From positions 1 through 64,000 of the IMG/VR virus record IMGVR_UViG_3300046011_004498: 64,000 nucleotides of DNA; one strand, 5' to 3'. This DNA is from a virus. Shown piece after piece: positions 31,801 through 38,649 of this stretch; within the stretch, counting starts at the first letter, position 1, and every line of letters begins with the position of its first letter. Under the pieces are notes generated by a model that saw nothing but the letters and a program-made list of their open reading frames with translations, made no database searches and had not been told where the DNA came from. A program made the translations under genes and the position numbers.

Positions 31801-33401
31801 GTGTTTATGTTGCTACTGATTTAACAGCTCCTGCTGTTAAACAAGGTATCATGCGTACCATTCGTCCTACTGTGTTTGGTTTAGATATTTCTAGCGGTGC
31901 TTCGTATGACAACCCGTCTGCTGGATTGATTACTGACATTACTGCTGTGAGACAAATCACTAAAGCTCTTCAAAAGAAGAGTGATAATGATAAGCTTCTT
32001 TCTCCTCTTTATAATAAAGATGGTGAAATCTATGCTTATGAGAGATTAGTTGATATAGCTGATGTCGAACACAATCTTGAAACTCAACAGAATGTAGCTG
32101 TGTCTGTCGGTATGTGGATGGGTCGTCAACATGAAGAAATTCAAGCACGCATCATTAATGATGTGCTGATTGAGCGTATGGCTAAAATGTATGAGACAGC
32201 GGGTCGTCGTGCACAGACTGACGAGTTTGTTGATCTGAAAGAATTAGCTGCAACTGATCCTGTAATTGCTGATGCTATGTCCTTGATCAATGATCAGGAT
32301 ATGAGGGAAATCTACGCCCGTATGGGCGGTAAGTTCATGGTCAGAAAAGACCTGTACAATAACATTATTGGTTTCCGAACCATGAGCATTGGTGATCTCT
32401 GGACGGGTAACACCACTCTTGAGAAGAATAATAGAGAAGCAGCAGCTAACTTCCTTACAGGTATCTTAGGTCCTGAAGCTTACCGTCGTTTAACTGTCGG
32501 TGAACAAGCTTGGGAAAACCTGATGGGAGATGCACGTACTGCTATCGTTATCAAATCTATGTTGGTTCCAGCATTGAATGCTGCGGCTAACTTCTTTCAG
32601 CTTATGGCTAACGGCATTGGTCCTATTCAGATCGCCATGAAGACGACTGAAATGCTCAGAGAGACTCATTTCTATGCACAAAAGCAGTTAGAGCTTCAGA
32701 GCTTAGAAGTGGATTTGGCTAGAGCACGAGGAGCCAAGCGTCCAGATGAGGTTCGTATTCTGGAAACCAAGATGCGTGTCATTGAAGATATCATCAAGCG
32801 TCTGGCTATCTATCCTCTGATCCAAGCAGGTGAGTTTAACCAGATTACCGAGGGTCTTACTCAAGATGATCTGGAAATGACTAAAGGACGTATGTGGGAT
32901 CGTGTTAGTAAATGGGCTGACAAACTTCCGCCTGCTGTGAAAACTGCTGGACGTTATGCTGTAGTGGCTAAAGATACTGCTCTGTTTGATGGTCTTACAA
33001 GAACTGTTGCCTATACAGACTTTGTTGCTAAGGCAGTTCTCTATGATCATCTGACAAGAGTTGTTAAAAAGACCAAAGCAGAAGCCTTGCTGGCTATTAC
33101 CAACGAGTTTGTAAACTATGACTTACTTGCAGGTAGAGGTCGCACAAAAGCTGAAGCTCTTGGTTTAGTTTGGTTCCCTTCCTTCAAGATTCGTTCGATT
33201 AAAGTTGCTGCTAGTTTGATTAGAAACAACCCGCTTCATACGTTCTTGAGTTCACTGGTTCCGGGTTCTTACGAAGCTGGTACAGTCATGGATGATAATG
33301 GGGTCAATCTCATTCTCGATGGTCGTGCAGATAATGCATTTGGTATCTGGAATGCATGGAGAGGTGCTGCACTTCTTCCTGTTGCTCAGGTAATTAACTA
33401 A
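22827..33401 (+). CDS. giant virion RNA polymerase, N4 gp50-like, with zincin-like domain (3524 aa)
   Basis: All four single-subunit RNA polymerase motifs are present in order. T/DxxGR appears as TSVNR (residues 1424-1428) and motif A as VDGATNS (D1577). Motif B is R1696-x3-K1700-x7-Y1708-G, nearly the T7 pattern, and motif C is IFDGIN (D1990). Length and motif placement agree with the 3500-aa N4 vRNAP, which is packaged and injected to transcribe early genes. The N-terminal 1000 residues are Ala-rich and helical. HELIH at 2259-2263 suggests a zinc metallopeptidase fold after the polymerase. The C-terminal 1000 residues are helical and unassigned. ATG 22827 is chosen because upstream in-frame starts lie in a terminator. 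Confidence 0.9.
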   Translation: MSNERFLSAVPQEAVEPDYYNVGAARYRGNGSLVPNERFQDARTMNADELVAKYGEEQGLQILRARAGGDASFHGDLASTRSGLAPITDTAGSAATALFGGLGGIAALGTGLVNQDAGVGLADIVNENSAWARENQSYALNARRRASAAQANVSSADNQARYEQEREDGEGLATIRRIGRNFVDQSAITVSDGMLVTDSVAQGVGSLAGGGVVSGGLKAIGRQALTRFGAGRSAAVAIAQPRVYDAAVATGRVLDRSRMSLAIGALEGGGAYTGTIDQVMAMSHDELLESSQMYRELIDAGINPARAKARVANRAGQIAAAIQAPIGVATGALVSKFEANPLRAGSFLTGASNVLKETVEEGIQSGSGQFAQNVGIRSAADNEYNLSQGVGEASAEGAIAGAGTAGVFAGPSAVMGTTRDLAQGAADLTRRQIDSLINKGREENNRNSVDAQAEISNVVRAAVAPKVYVPTQTEGIDPIDDEAEFTTYQNDLAALGQQFGFDPQTYEPKTEAEARLLGSIPAEEASNIIDVMQAAANRMAEQDATPEERLELALFIHEQQNRITPENLEAVRALQAKVTPGGAIANDLKTIITAQAAITDNILFKDSLEAALKSVPPIKVEDVEDISTPEGQRAARTGALQTMLFPETVPQEVLDRLFKHSENDDAGEIFTPQQKVALRTEAMLSKTLQASTAAAEVLGVKPPEASRVAFEIQSADAQEAGSAGPSVRAHTEGVNRLKAMGDTAGAAEMLAEFGNFAQHMANKLAAVNESFVGRTEKNYNPEVFYQAYNRKTKEWYTPKKGWTVARFGKNLKSIVDSQQIGIDAEYTIDSYNQLVAENPELGLKPVEAIRMDSGLKKIADQVFKDAKKADFDEKNPDIVAKRSESTTIETKQQNNTTDTKSTEKKVEPVVEPDIKPSVVVDDLKNESIPTLVALLKEVQELKDEVKFERVASELRVRKLEAEAAKNAAQVQAAEVVAEPKAEPEVQATEEAAPVEKKTTSIKEEFPDLIQSTSGENLLLDGFSLDGESQTRLVGEGAIALEDVIAAVTNSDAFAEITEEPEAKLSGDVTRAYSKVMGAIRLPIYTRLMARFAGRRLKKNEKIFTPVMDGRTPLDKSDPLGIANTEARLLSLMERKEDGSLNYNDKILTAGLLALADWLAQNSVTSPHRDADSVARSLNLTRQPMLVDEELVNAFNKGTNITIAQRSLANKIERYLGLKANADVPIGLSHGVTLGFAAELLRAAVEAKFVQTESVYKSDEFNFVFVNVNTDELGLAKYGQEGPNFKGQTRLIERIVTNDERAVGFALKPSGFAKKKQKGGNAVTTPEQMDTEVRENAVGHGLNMPVYERYARLGPDGMLRLFGNGVLPPTMNKNTRLSKESQNTSVKGAFQTILGLIDQMQTAVSTATSAAELKDIRVYYEYIFTSVNRMQQQAAYGNQSSKMVREVLTPNGNVVDLSSTDTADYQMWRRGLAQALGIKVELQFDSVWDANLEKILQSEETQKAVSMLQNYTNVEPNALIDAVKDVFRNKNNPLIDPEVPEVGFHALVSYADYLTAKANGTASAFTTHIYVEADGKVDGATNSLFYMRLGGFDLEMIEALTRGGFDFSKTPISLAQTYEPNAEGVVPGDAYQVSGVRTGVYMQETIQNVISKANDSAQKSKLINQVEAMNIVMTTLLGSKEFRYKRDGEQWNFEIGRGQLKNPMTITVYGSGVKGIADKVAKELAGKLYEEISRANALAVQNKQPDNWATFMFYDGGKFTESATKSVTFWKALDVLTSASVRSFTDDGGQQKYYTKKMDEARAPGTSTSAVQYTLKAQTLELLSDTIRQFYVRPMVDAINKEMGSSIDGSKLIQESTNLLSSLARAAFDRLIAVEMQKIKNKSDGLSPNQIKTIMSKVAFLLPYIEGDEININVKGLEMSPINVIDPKTGKPSRIPYASTMNGPIFTQLEIPTPQIAGVAGGSYLNIAYGDGRMIIKASPGLIGGRLMIFDGINLSIKDAIANGVAINKTTLDAIQSGTPFSDLMKTFKELTESFNLSVFTEEELNSVVENNTADEYNLPDELTPSDFVEGLIFSLTNRLDLASKQERARQATLKRVHLSSDHMAAINAPASTAADNSREDLGALTPEEKAKRLNEIYEEELAKIENAPVVKDNTSENISSAFDNLPKHETGVRITNTAQLTEQLSSLNLPREQATLINRALIALKNDNWTVVIGSKRAATDYLTTRGIRHTFKKGDNGIAAPGQKLIVVANGSSETLAHELIHAATFDKVDAFFSNPEVLEPAVRAALERLVILQNEWLSATYLRKVNGPDDTVLHARAAIEGFLRKGDQSSALNEFMAWNLANQGLMNLNSKIKVESKLARITREMVSLLKRMFSLPDNNDRMDWNIRFNSLIVIGSKPLTPTLQAANRILQHSTGTRPDLDDIAQKMAKLVGRADINPELMKKLKIKPSEMALAYGENAAIIAKANGFDMSNEEQRAFVMMVAAYHANQIADPTFNVKMNNYYSEVLEQLDQNVMMMDRDSKDPAEAARADMRYDILRGKFDMGVDMLAVFVALGATNEIAQTLFSRIRVRDKKLSLQGNTVDSVLRKDGAALIDKLMDNSYSLRPNQKIGDEVLKLAVAMVEKSDREQGLLNKAFGETGNFVRKANDKLADTISYGLGKTADAIQQGIDASKGTSLEGVVGPLGDVLKLGVEVMDKARTQDAVSKLTSMLNSNDIHPEIRSIIVELMGSNEDNQTIFELIKKGRMVIDKVRQAFLKGMPKQIKDKFTRTLTKEEWAAQHFAYGQSDISVLLDQKMSIEGIIDLFATPSSIPQLLSQKEAEVKRLFGNQANTILKESYDLAQMMDRGRPSNGLVKRNALAIANRAGEATVGTFDILSPETKAIDGYVSLLVLSRMQPDMMNTLSTLAKTERVGMEYALALVAQARAHEMKRVPERHKYNINKGYMPTEKLGSFKAVPYDKVNEYTKVGYKIVGSRTIGAVEGLYDNGKQRVYVATDLTAPAVKQGIMRTIRPTVFGLDISSGASYDNPSAGLITDITAVRQITKALQKKSDNDKLLSPLYNKDGEIYAYERLVDIADVEHNLETQQNVAVSVGMWMGRQHEEIQARIINDVLIERMAKMYETAGRRAQTDEFVDLKELAATDPVIADAMSLINDQDMREIYARMGGKFMVRKDLYNNIIGFRTMSIGDLWTGNTTLEKNNREAAANFLTGILGPEAYRRLTVGEQAWENLMGDARTAIVIKSMLVPALNAAANFFQLMANGIGPIQIAMKTTEMLRETHFYAQKQLELQSLEVDLARARGAKRPDEVRILETKMRVIEDIIKRLAIYPLIQAGEFNQITEGLTQDDLEMTKGRMWDRVSKWADKLPPAVKTAGRYAVVAKDTALFDGLTRTVAYTDFVAKAVLYDHLTRVVKKTKAEALLAITNEFVNYDLLAGRGRTKAEALGLVWFPSFKIRSIKVAASLIRNNPLHTFLSSLVPGSYEAGTVMDDNGVNLILDGRADNAFGIWNAWRGAALLPVAQVIN

Positions 33402-33411
33402 TTAAAAAACT

Positions 33412-33440
33412 AAAGGCCCCTCATTAAGAGGGGCCTTTTT
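33412..33440. terminator. bidirectional terminator after vRNAP
   Basis: AAAGGCCCCTC-attaa-GAGGGGCCTTT with A and T runs on either side works in both directions. It ends the vRNAP transcript and also the converging minus-strand gene at 33439-33897. Confidence 0.9.
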
Positions 33441-33897
33441 AATCTATGTAATAGGTTACCAATTTTTTGTTTTTCTTTGTTTTAATTGGATGTCCTAACT
33501 TCTTAAGTTCGGAAACAATGATGTAAAGTCTTCGTTGAGTTGTGGTTACTTTTTGAAAATCTGTAGCTTTTAATCCACCATTACGCATAGCTGTAAGCAC
33601 TTTATCCTTAACAGGATTAGCCCTAGTAGGGGGAGGTCGATCTCCGGGCTTAGTGGGTGGCAGCTTAAGAAGACGGTCAATGCCTTGTTGAGTAATAGTA
33701 AAGACTGCTTCTTTCTTGTTTTCTTGGGTTAATGTAGCTAAGCCCATGGCTATATTTAAAGAGTTAGCAACACGAACAGAGGTCGGTTTGTTGTTTAGCA
33801 AAGCAGCTAATTCTTCATTGGTTCTAGGACCAACGGCGTACAGCATCATTAAAATACGATTATGCAGAAGATATAGGTTGGTCGTTGGATGCTTCAT
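33439..33897 (-). CDS. putative winged-helix DNA-binding regulator (152 aa)
   Basis: The region LYLLHNRILMMLYAVGPRTNEELAALLNNKPTSVRVANSLNIAMGLATLTQENKKEAVFTITQQGIDRLL has the order helix, helix-turn-helix, beta wing seen in MarR-like winged helices. The C-terminal half (VKDKVLTAMRNGGLKATDFQKVTTTQRRLYIIVSELKKLGHPIKTKKNKKLV) may be a second such domain. It is the only minus-strand gene between vRNAP and the fibre genes and is divergent from 33989. ATG at 33897 is chosen; longer frames overlap the divergent gene. Possible late-gene regulator, by inference. Confidence 0.6.
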   Translation of the reverse strand: MKHPTTNLYLLHNRILMMLYAVGPRTNEELAALLNNKPTSVRVANSLNIAMGLATLTQENKKEAVFTITQQGIDRLLKLPPTKPGDRPPPTRANPVKDKVLTAMRNGGLKATDFQKVTTTQRRLYIIVSELKKLGHPIKTKKNKKLVTYYID

Positions 33898-33988
33898 TAC
33901 GTTGACTTTCAGTCGAATATGCTTTGTATACGTGAACACTTTGAGCGTCACATTGGAGGGGTCTGTGCCCACACCATATCTTAAGGAA

Positions 33989-34333
33989 ATGGCACTCATT
34001 TCTCGTAACAATGAAGCTATTTCCAAAGTAATTTTGCTTACAAAGCTGGTAGATGGTGTTCGTGTTCCTGTTGATTTGAACGGTAGAACCTTCTTCTCAC
34101 AAGCAAGATACGGTAAAAACACCCTGAGTGATCTGATCTGCAACATTAACGTTGCTATCTATGGTGATCCTCTTGATGGAAAGATTCTCCTTTCAGTAGA
34201 TGAAAACGTAATGTTGAATCTTAGTCCGCTGAAAGGACATTACGATATCGTTACTCGGACTGGTTCTGGTCCTAGAGACAACATTTTTGTAGCCCCCTTC
34301 ATTGTTGAAGGTGGGGTCAGCAATTGGGATTAA
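33989..34333 (+). CDS. small structural protein upstream of fibre (114 aa)
   Basis: A beta-rich small protein (MALISRNNEAISKVILLTKLVDGVRVPVDLNGRTFFSQ...PRDNIFVAPFIVEGG) preceded by TAAGGAA. It stands directly before a coiled-coil fibre gene, as the 46634-46972 protein does before the second fibre. Proteins of this type are usually fibre adaptors or baseplate-like beta domains. A longer frame starting at 33716 runs through the opposite-strand regulator and was not used. Confidence 0.55.
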   Translation: MALISRNNEAISKVILLTKLVDGVRVPVDLNGRTFFSQARYGKNTLSDLICNINVAIYGDPLDGKILLSVDENVMLNLSPLKGHYDIVTRTGSGPRDNIFVAPFIVEGGVSNWD

Positions 34334-34339
34334 GTTGAT

Positions 34340-36295
34340 ATGGCTGAAGAGATTGAAGTTGTCTTTCTGAATGAAGGACTTCCCGGCCCTCAAGGCTACG
34401 CAGCTGAAGATGTACTTGAAGCTGGCGCTGAACAGGTTGCTGCTATCAACGCACTGGCTGCCAGCAAGACAGCTTTGCTGAACAGCACAGCTACTAACGC
34501 TATTGTAGATTTTAACAGTCAAGCTGACATTAAGATCGAAGACCTCAATGCAATGTCGTTGGCTCTTGAAACAGCCATCAATGATGCAAATGATACTATT
34601 GCAGCTGCACAGAGTGTTGTTGATGATGCAGCAGCTCAAGTTGTCTTGGCCGAAGCTCAGGTAGCTTTAGCTGAAGATCAGGTTGCCTTAGCAGCTGCAC
34701 AAGTTGTTCTAGCTGAAGCTCAAAATGCGTTGGCAACTGCCAGCAGAATTCTTGCAGAAACAGCCAGAGATGCGGCTATCTCAGCTTATAACTCTGCTCA
34801 ATTAGCCAGCTTAACTTCAGGATATTATCCTGATAGCCGTTCCTTGCTTCCTCGTGGTGTAGCTTTTGGTGCTGTAACGGGAGGTTCTGGTTATACTAAC
34901 GGCGGTCCTTATGATCTCCAGTGGTCTGGCGGTAACATGGAAGCTACGCCTACAGGAACCTTTATGGTTTCTGGTGGAGCTATCAGTTCTGTTACGATGA
35001 CCTCACCGGGTCGTAAGATTGGTACAGCTGCACATACTCTGCCTACTGCTTCGTTCGCAGCTGCTGGCGGTGGTACTGGTGGTGCATTGGCTCTGACCAG
35101 TGTTTCGTTGATTGCTTCAGGTCAATACTACTGGACAGATCACGCAACTGATTCCAGCTTAATGATTCTCTACAGCAATGTTCCTGTCTCTGGTGTGCCT
35201 ACAGCAACATCACAGCTGACAACACTTTCCAAGACAGGCTCTGCCAGTCTGATTGCTCTGACCACCCCAACAGGTACTGCAAATGCTTTAGTAAGCAGTG
35301 CATCAGTAGGTACTCCTGTTGTCTCTGGTGGTGACAATCAGCTTATCCTTCTGCCTATTGTTACGACAAATACGGGTGCTGTAACTCTTACAGTTCCGGG
35401 TATTGGTGGGGGTATCGCTCGTCCTATTAGAGCTACTTCTGGTATGTCTCTTCTGGCAAACTCCCTTATTGGTGGGCAGTTTGCTCTGTTAAAATATGTC
35501 ACTGCAGCTGGTGTGTATTTCCTGATCTATCCGAATAACTTGAGCCAAAATGGTAGGTTTGCTCATGTATTTAGAACAGTTGCTACAACTACTAATGCTA
35601 TTGTTACACAAACCCAGTATCAAAACCTTTTAGCGTACAACATCAATGATTTGTACATGTGTCCTATGGCTGAGGCTAACACCTCAGGTACAGTGACAAT
35701 GGCTATTGATGGTGTTGGTTCTATACCTTTGATGAGTGCTACAGCCGATCTCTTGCCTGTTCCGGCTTGGGGTGCAAATAGCACTATCTTCTTCCGTTAT
35801 AGACCAGACATTAATAAGTTTATTCTGGCTTTTACTAACTATACAGTTAGCCCTAGTGATCCAATCTTACCTGCGAAAACGCCGTCTTATCATGTAGTAG
35901 GAACTACAGTTGATGGTGATGGTTCTGACAATAAACTGCTTGTTACTCCGTTAACGCCTCTGCCAAACAATACGTTTGCAGATACTCAACTTCATGTTCG
36001 TTTCCCATCTGATCGACCTGCTGAAGGCGGAATGTTGATCAAGATTGTTGGGTTCAATGATGCTGAGTATTATCAACTGAGAGACAGTAATGCGGTTGAT
36101 CAAGTAGCTGCTAATCGTTGGAAAGCAGGAGACACTGGAGTAATCGCTCGTGATCCTGTTACTACGTACATGTATTTGGTTCGGGTTGATCTTAGAACAC
36201 CGGCTGAAGTGGTAGAAACAGTATCTACAAGCATCACTGAATTCTACACTTCTATGAATAGCCGCATTTATATGCTTTCGAGCTTTGGTAAGTAA
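34340..36295 (+). CDS. tail fibre/appendage protein with coiled coil (651 aa)
   Basis: Residues about 40-160 hold a heptad-like Ala/Glu/Val repeat (QVVLAEAQVALAEDQVALAAAQVVLAEAQ), a trimeric coiled-coil shaft. The remaining 480 residues are Gly/Thr/Ser-rich and beta-predicted (TPTGTFMVSGGAISSVTMTSPG), as in receptor-binding fibres. It is six bases after the small adaptor-like gene and ten before the next gene. Likely host-recognition protein. Confidence 0.7.
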   Translation: MAEEIEVVFLNEGLPGPQGYAAEDVLEAGAEQVAAINALAASKTALLNSTATNAIVDFNSQADIKIEDLNAMSLALETAINDANDTIAAAQSVVDDAAAQVVLAEAQVALAEDQVALAAAQVVLAEAQNALATASRILAETARDAAISAYNSAQLASLTSGYYPDSRSLLPRGVAFGAVTGGSGYTNGGPYDLQWSGGNMEATPTGTFMVSGGAISSVTMTSPGRKIGTAAHTLPTASFAAAGGGTGGALALTSVSLIASGQYYWTDHATDSSLMILYSNVPVSGVPTATSQLTTLSKTGSASLIALTTPTGTANALVSSASVGTPVVSGGDNQLILLPIVTTNTGAVTLTVPGIGGGIARPIRATSGMSLLANSLIGGQFALLKYVTAAGVYFLIYPNNLSQNGRFAHVFRTVATTTNAIVTQTQYQNLLAYNINDLYMCPMAEANTSGTVTMAIDGVGSIPLMSATADLLPVPAWGANSTIFFRYRPDINKFILAFTNYTVSPSDPILPAKTPSYHVVGTTVDGDGSDNKLLVTPLTPLPNNTFADTQLHVRFPSDRPAEGGMLIKIVGFNDAEYYQLRDSNAVDQVAANRWKAGDTGVIARDPVTTYMYLVRVDLRTPAEVVETVSTSITEFYTSMNSRIYMLSSFGK

Positions 36296-36304
36296 GGAAA
36301 AGAC

Positions 36305-37369
36305 ATGGCTCTTGTTGAACATTGGCGTACAGATTTTAATACTGACGCAAAAGTACAGAAGTTTTTCTACTCTCCGTATCCGGGTGGGTTATCAGCTATT
36401 GTCCATCCTCGCAGAGTTGTGACTGCTGATGATGCTGTGTCTTGTATTGAGATCAATATCGGTAACGAAGTTCCTGATAAAGAATACTTCAGCACACCTT
36501 GGGTGGGTGGTCTTGGGCAAGATGCCTATGACAAGATGGTAGCTGACATTGGTACTCGTACAGCAGGACAAGTCCTGTACTGCTACAGCAATGACAACAC
36601 TAAGCATGGTCGCTATGTGGTTCAAGCAGGTCCGAGCTTAGGTGCTCGTACCGGCAGTGTTTCTCCGAAAATGGTTGATGATGAGAACCATAGACGGATC
36701 ACACAGATCAGACTGCTGCTTCAATCGTACTCTGCTCATGGGGATGCATTTGCTCCCCCTGCTCTGGGGTATCCTGACTTCTCGGCGCTGAATGCCAGCA
36801 TCGGTAGACCGGCCACGGATGACCTGTCGGGTTGGGTCATGCGTTGGCGTATGAGAGCCCAGAACATGTCGATGGGTCGTAAGACCAAGATCGCTCAACA
36901 CTTCCAAACTCGTATTCCTGGTGCTCCTCGCATCGGTACTTACGACTGGGGTGCTGATCCTCTTGGTGATGGTTCTGTGGCTTTCGTGAACGCATTCAAC
37001 CAAGCTACCTGCATCAGTGATGAACTGGGTTTTGGTGGCGGTGGTCTGTATGCTGCAAATACGACTGAGTATGTGGCAGACAGTGGTTGGGTGGATATTG
37101 ATATTCCCCTCGAACCACTGTGGTCTCATTGGCTCATGATGGGTGGTGGCACCAATAAAGACGGTCATGAAGGTGCAGCTTATACGCATCCTCTCCGTTA
37201 TGTTGTCAGCAATCCAGCTGTATGGGTCAAAAACTGGACAGGTAATGCTTACCTTTGTGAAGCACAGTTTAACCCTGATTCAAGTGTTGATCTTCCTGTA
37301 ATTCCTAACGAAGAGAGTGTTAAAGGTCGCTTGTTAGTGTCTGCTCTTTCATTCTTACGCGCTGCTTAA
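36305..37369 (+). CDS. putative appendage/receptor-binding protein (354 aa)
   Basis: The protein is rich in Trp, Gly, Tyr and Asp (FFYSPYPGGLSAIVHPRR; WVDIDIPLEPLWSHWLMMGGGTNKDGHEGAAYTHP) with a lectin-like beta-sandwich look. It is co-transcribed with the fibre gene and followed by a terminator. I do not recognise a family. A receptor- or carbohydrate-binding appendage is the best guess from context. Confidence 0.5.
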   Translation: MALVEHWRTDFNTDAKVQKFFYSPYPGGLSAIVHPRRVVTADDAVSCIEINIGNEVPDKEYFSTPWVGGLGQDAYDKMVADIGTRTAGQVLYCYSNDNTKHGRYVVQAGPSLGARTGSVSPKMVDDENHRRITQIRLLLQSYSAHGDAFAPPALGYPDFSALNASIGRPATDDLSGWVMRWRMRAQNMSMGRKTKIAQHFQTRIPGAPRIGTYDWGADPLGDGSVAFVNAFNQATCISDELGFGGGGLYAANTTEYVADSGWVDIDIPLEPLWSHWLMMGGGTNKDGHEGAAYTHPLRYVVSNPAVWVKNWTGNAYLCEAQFNPDSSVDLPVIPNEESVKGRLLVSALSFLRAA

Positions 37370-37398
37370 CCTCTGTAAGAATCTAATACAGATAAAGA

Positions 37399-37428
37399 GA
37401 AGGCCCTCTGATAGCTCAGAGGGCCTTC
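37399..37428. terminator. bidirectional terminator between converging genes
   Basis: GAAGGCCCTCTGA-tagc-TCAGAGGGCCTTC is a 13-bp perfect stem between the plus-strand appendage genes and the minus-strand replication module. Confidence 0.85.
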
Positions 37429-37430
37429 TT

Positions 37431-37625
37431 CTATTTATGTTCAGGCATTAGCCACGGAGTTTTGATATGTTCTTGAACATCTACAAGATGTCTTGTGTGT
37501 ATATGTCCCATAGCTTTATCAAGTAGATCGCTTAAAAGCTGTTCAGCTTTACGGGCTCGAAGCAAATATCGAGTATTAGCTTCAAGAAGTTCTTCTACCC
37601 TAGCCGAGGTATTTGGCGAGGTCAT
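37431..37625 (-). CDS. hypothetical small helical protein (64 aa)
   Basis: MTSPNTSARVEELLEANTRYLLRARKAEQLLSDLLDKAMG... has a probable coiled coil in residues 8-40. The ATG lies inside the end of the glutaredoxin gene (26-nt overlap), and the stop abuts the converging terminator. It is the last gene of the leftward module. Function unknown. Confidence 0.55.
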   Translation of the reverse strand: MTSPNTSARVEELLEANTRYLLRARKAEQLLSDLLDKAMGHIHTRHLVDVQEHIKTPWLMPEHK

Positions 37626-37917
37626 CGTATCCTCCTATATGTTTAGGTCCTAAGAAGATTTGTGGAACAGTCTTCCAAGAACCAATACGACCAATCAATT
37701 GATCAAAACGTTCTTCACTGTCGTCTATGTTGTAATAACGGAAAGGTATCTTTCTTTCATTACAAAGTAAAATAGCCTTGGCACAGTAAGTACAACCATT
37801 ACCACCAAATATCTCAATATGTGTTGGTAATTCAGGTTCTTCTTCATTGATATAACGATCAGACCAGCTATCATCAGCTGCTTGAGCAGCTGCATCAGTG
37901 TTATCACGGCGCAACAA
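37600..37917 (-). CDS. glutaredoxin (105 aa)
   Basis: The thioredoxin-fold signature is clear: HIEIFGGNGCTYCAKAILLCNERKIPFRYYNID has the CxxC active site CTYC, and TVPQIFLGPKHIGGYDDLAKYL has the cis-Pro and GG motifs of glutaredoxins. Phage glutaredoxins supply electrons to ribonucleotide reductase. No reductase gene is in the window, so a host or out-of-window enzyme is implied. No ATG is available; the TTG at 37917 has AGGAG seven bases upstream. An alternative TTG at 37938 is possible. Confidence 0.8.
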   Translation of the reverse strand: MLRRDNTDAAAQAADDSWSDRYINEEEPELPTHIEIFGGNGCTYCAKAILLCNERKIPFRYYNIDDSEERFDQLIGRIGSWKTVPQIFLGPKHIGGYDDLAKYLG

Positions 37918-38473
37918 GTAACATCTCCTGCTTCTCAAGCTTAGCTTGTTTCAAAGCTTCGGTTAATTGTTGGTCATCAATGATCCAATCAGGTTTTTGC
38001 CTGACCATCCAACGATGTAGATGTCTCTTTTCCCGATTGTAATAAGCACGATAAGCCATAACTACATTACTCCATGATGTATTTTTAAATGGCTTTAAAT
38101 CTTCTGATACAACAGCAGGAGGAATAGAAGCATATACGCTTTTATTAGGTATACCTACAGGTCTTTTTTTAAGTAAATCAAGGTATTTTTCTCTCCAATT
38201 AGGATTACCCCACCTTAGTTTGTACTCAATAAGTAATTGTACAAGGTGTTCGTAGAGCCAAACATAGTTGGCTCTGCTAGTCATAACCCATTTAGTACAA
38301 GGATGGTTTCTGTGAGTAGGTGGGGGCAATCCATCTAGGTCATCATCATCGCCACGCATGTAATGAGCAGTGGCTAACATACTGATAGATTCTTTGATTT
38401 GTGATCTAACATGGGCATTAGATAACATAGAAGCTGCTAAAGCTGGGTTTGAATCCACAAAAAAGATATTCAT
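37904..38473 (-). CDS. conserved phage protein of unknown function, MNIF..NHP family (189 aa)
   Basis: The start MNIFFVDSNPALAASMLSNAHVRSQIKESISMLATAH, the THRNHPCTKWVMTSRANYVWLYEHLVQLLIEY block and the final MAYRAYYNREKRHLHRW resemble a hypothetical protein common in large lytic phages. Its function is not established. It overlaps the glutaredoxin start by 14 nt. GAAGGAG precedes the ATG. Confidence 0.65.
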   Translation of the reverse strand: MNIFFVDSNPALAASMLSNAHVRSQIKESISMLATAHYMRGDDDDLDGLPPPTHRNHPCTKWVMTSRANYVWLYEHLVQLLIEYKLRWGNPNWREKYLDLLKKRPVGIPNKSVYASIPPAVVSEDLKPFKNTSWSNVVMAYRAYYNREKRHLHRWMVRQKPDWIIDDQQLTEALKQAKLEKQEMLLVAP

Positions 38474-38495
38474 GAGGTAACTCCTTCAAAAGAAA

Positions 38496-38519
38496 AGGCC
38501 CTAGGTAAACCTAGAGCCT
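38496..38519 (-). terminator. terminator upstream of the MNIF-type gene
   Basis: AGGCCCTAGGT pairs with ACCTAGAGCCT with one mismatch. On the minus strand it is followed by TTTTCTTTTG. It would separate the 39174-38501 genes from the 38473-37431 genes. Confidence 0.65.
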
Positions 38520-38641
38520 CTCTTTATGAAGCTATTCCACATCAATGCGATGGGAATTGCCAGCAATACAAGAATCAAAGCTAATACTGCGAGAGCTCCC
38601 GCTAAAGCTATGATCCTTTGAACGAGCCTGAACCGGCTCAT
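38501..38641 (-). CDS. possible single-span membrane peptide (46 aa)
   Basis: MSRFRLVQRIIALAGALAVL... has a basic N-terminus and one long hydrophobic span (about residues 10-34), then a basic end (SFIKRGSRFT). It lies just after the 38650-39174 gene and its last codons overlap the terminator. No clear ribosome-binding site is seen, so the call depends on the membrane-peptide pattern. Confidence 0.4.
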   Translation of the reverse strand: MSRFRLVQRIIALAGALAVLALILVLLAIPIALMWNSFIKRGSRFT

Positions 38642-38649
38642 TGCTGGGG

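Noticed and set aside
37904-38473. Pyrimidine-dimer glycosylase (endonuclease V) call
   Set aside because: The protein begins MNIF like some proteins so annotated, but I cannot see the T4 endonuclease V active-site pattern, so it is left as unknown.
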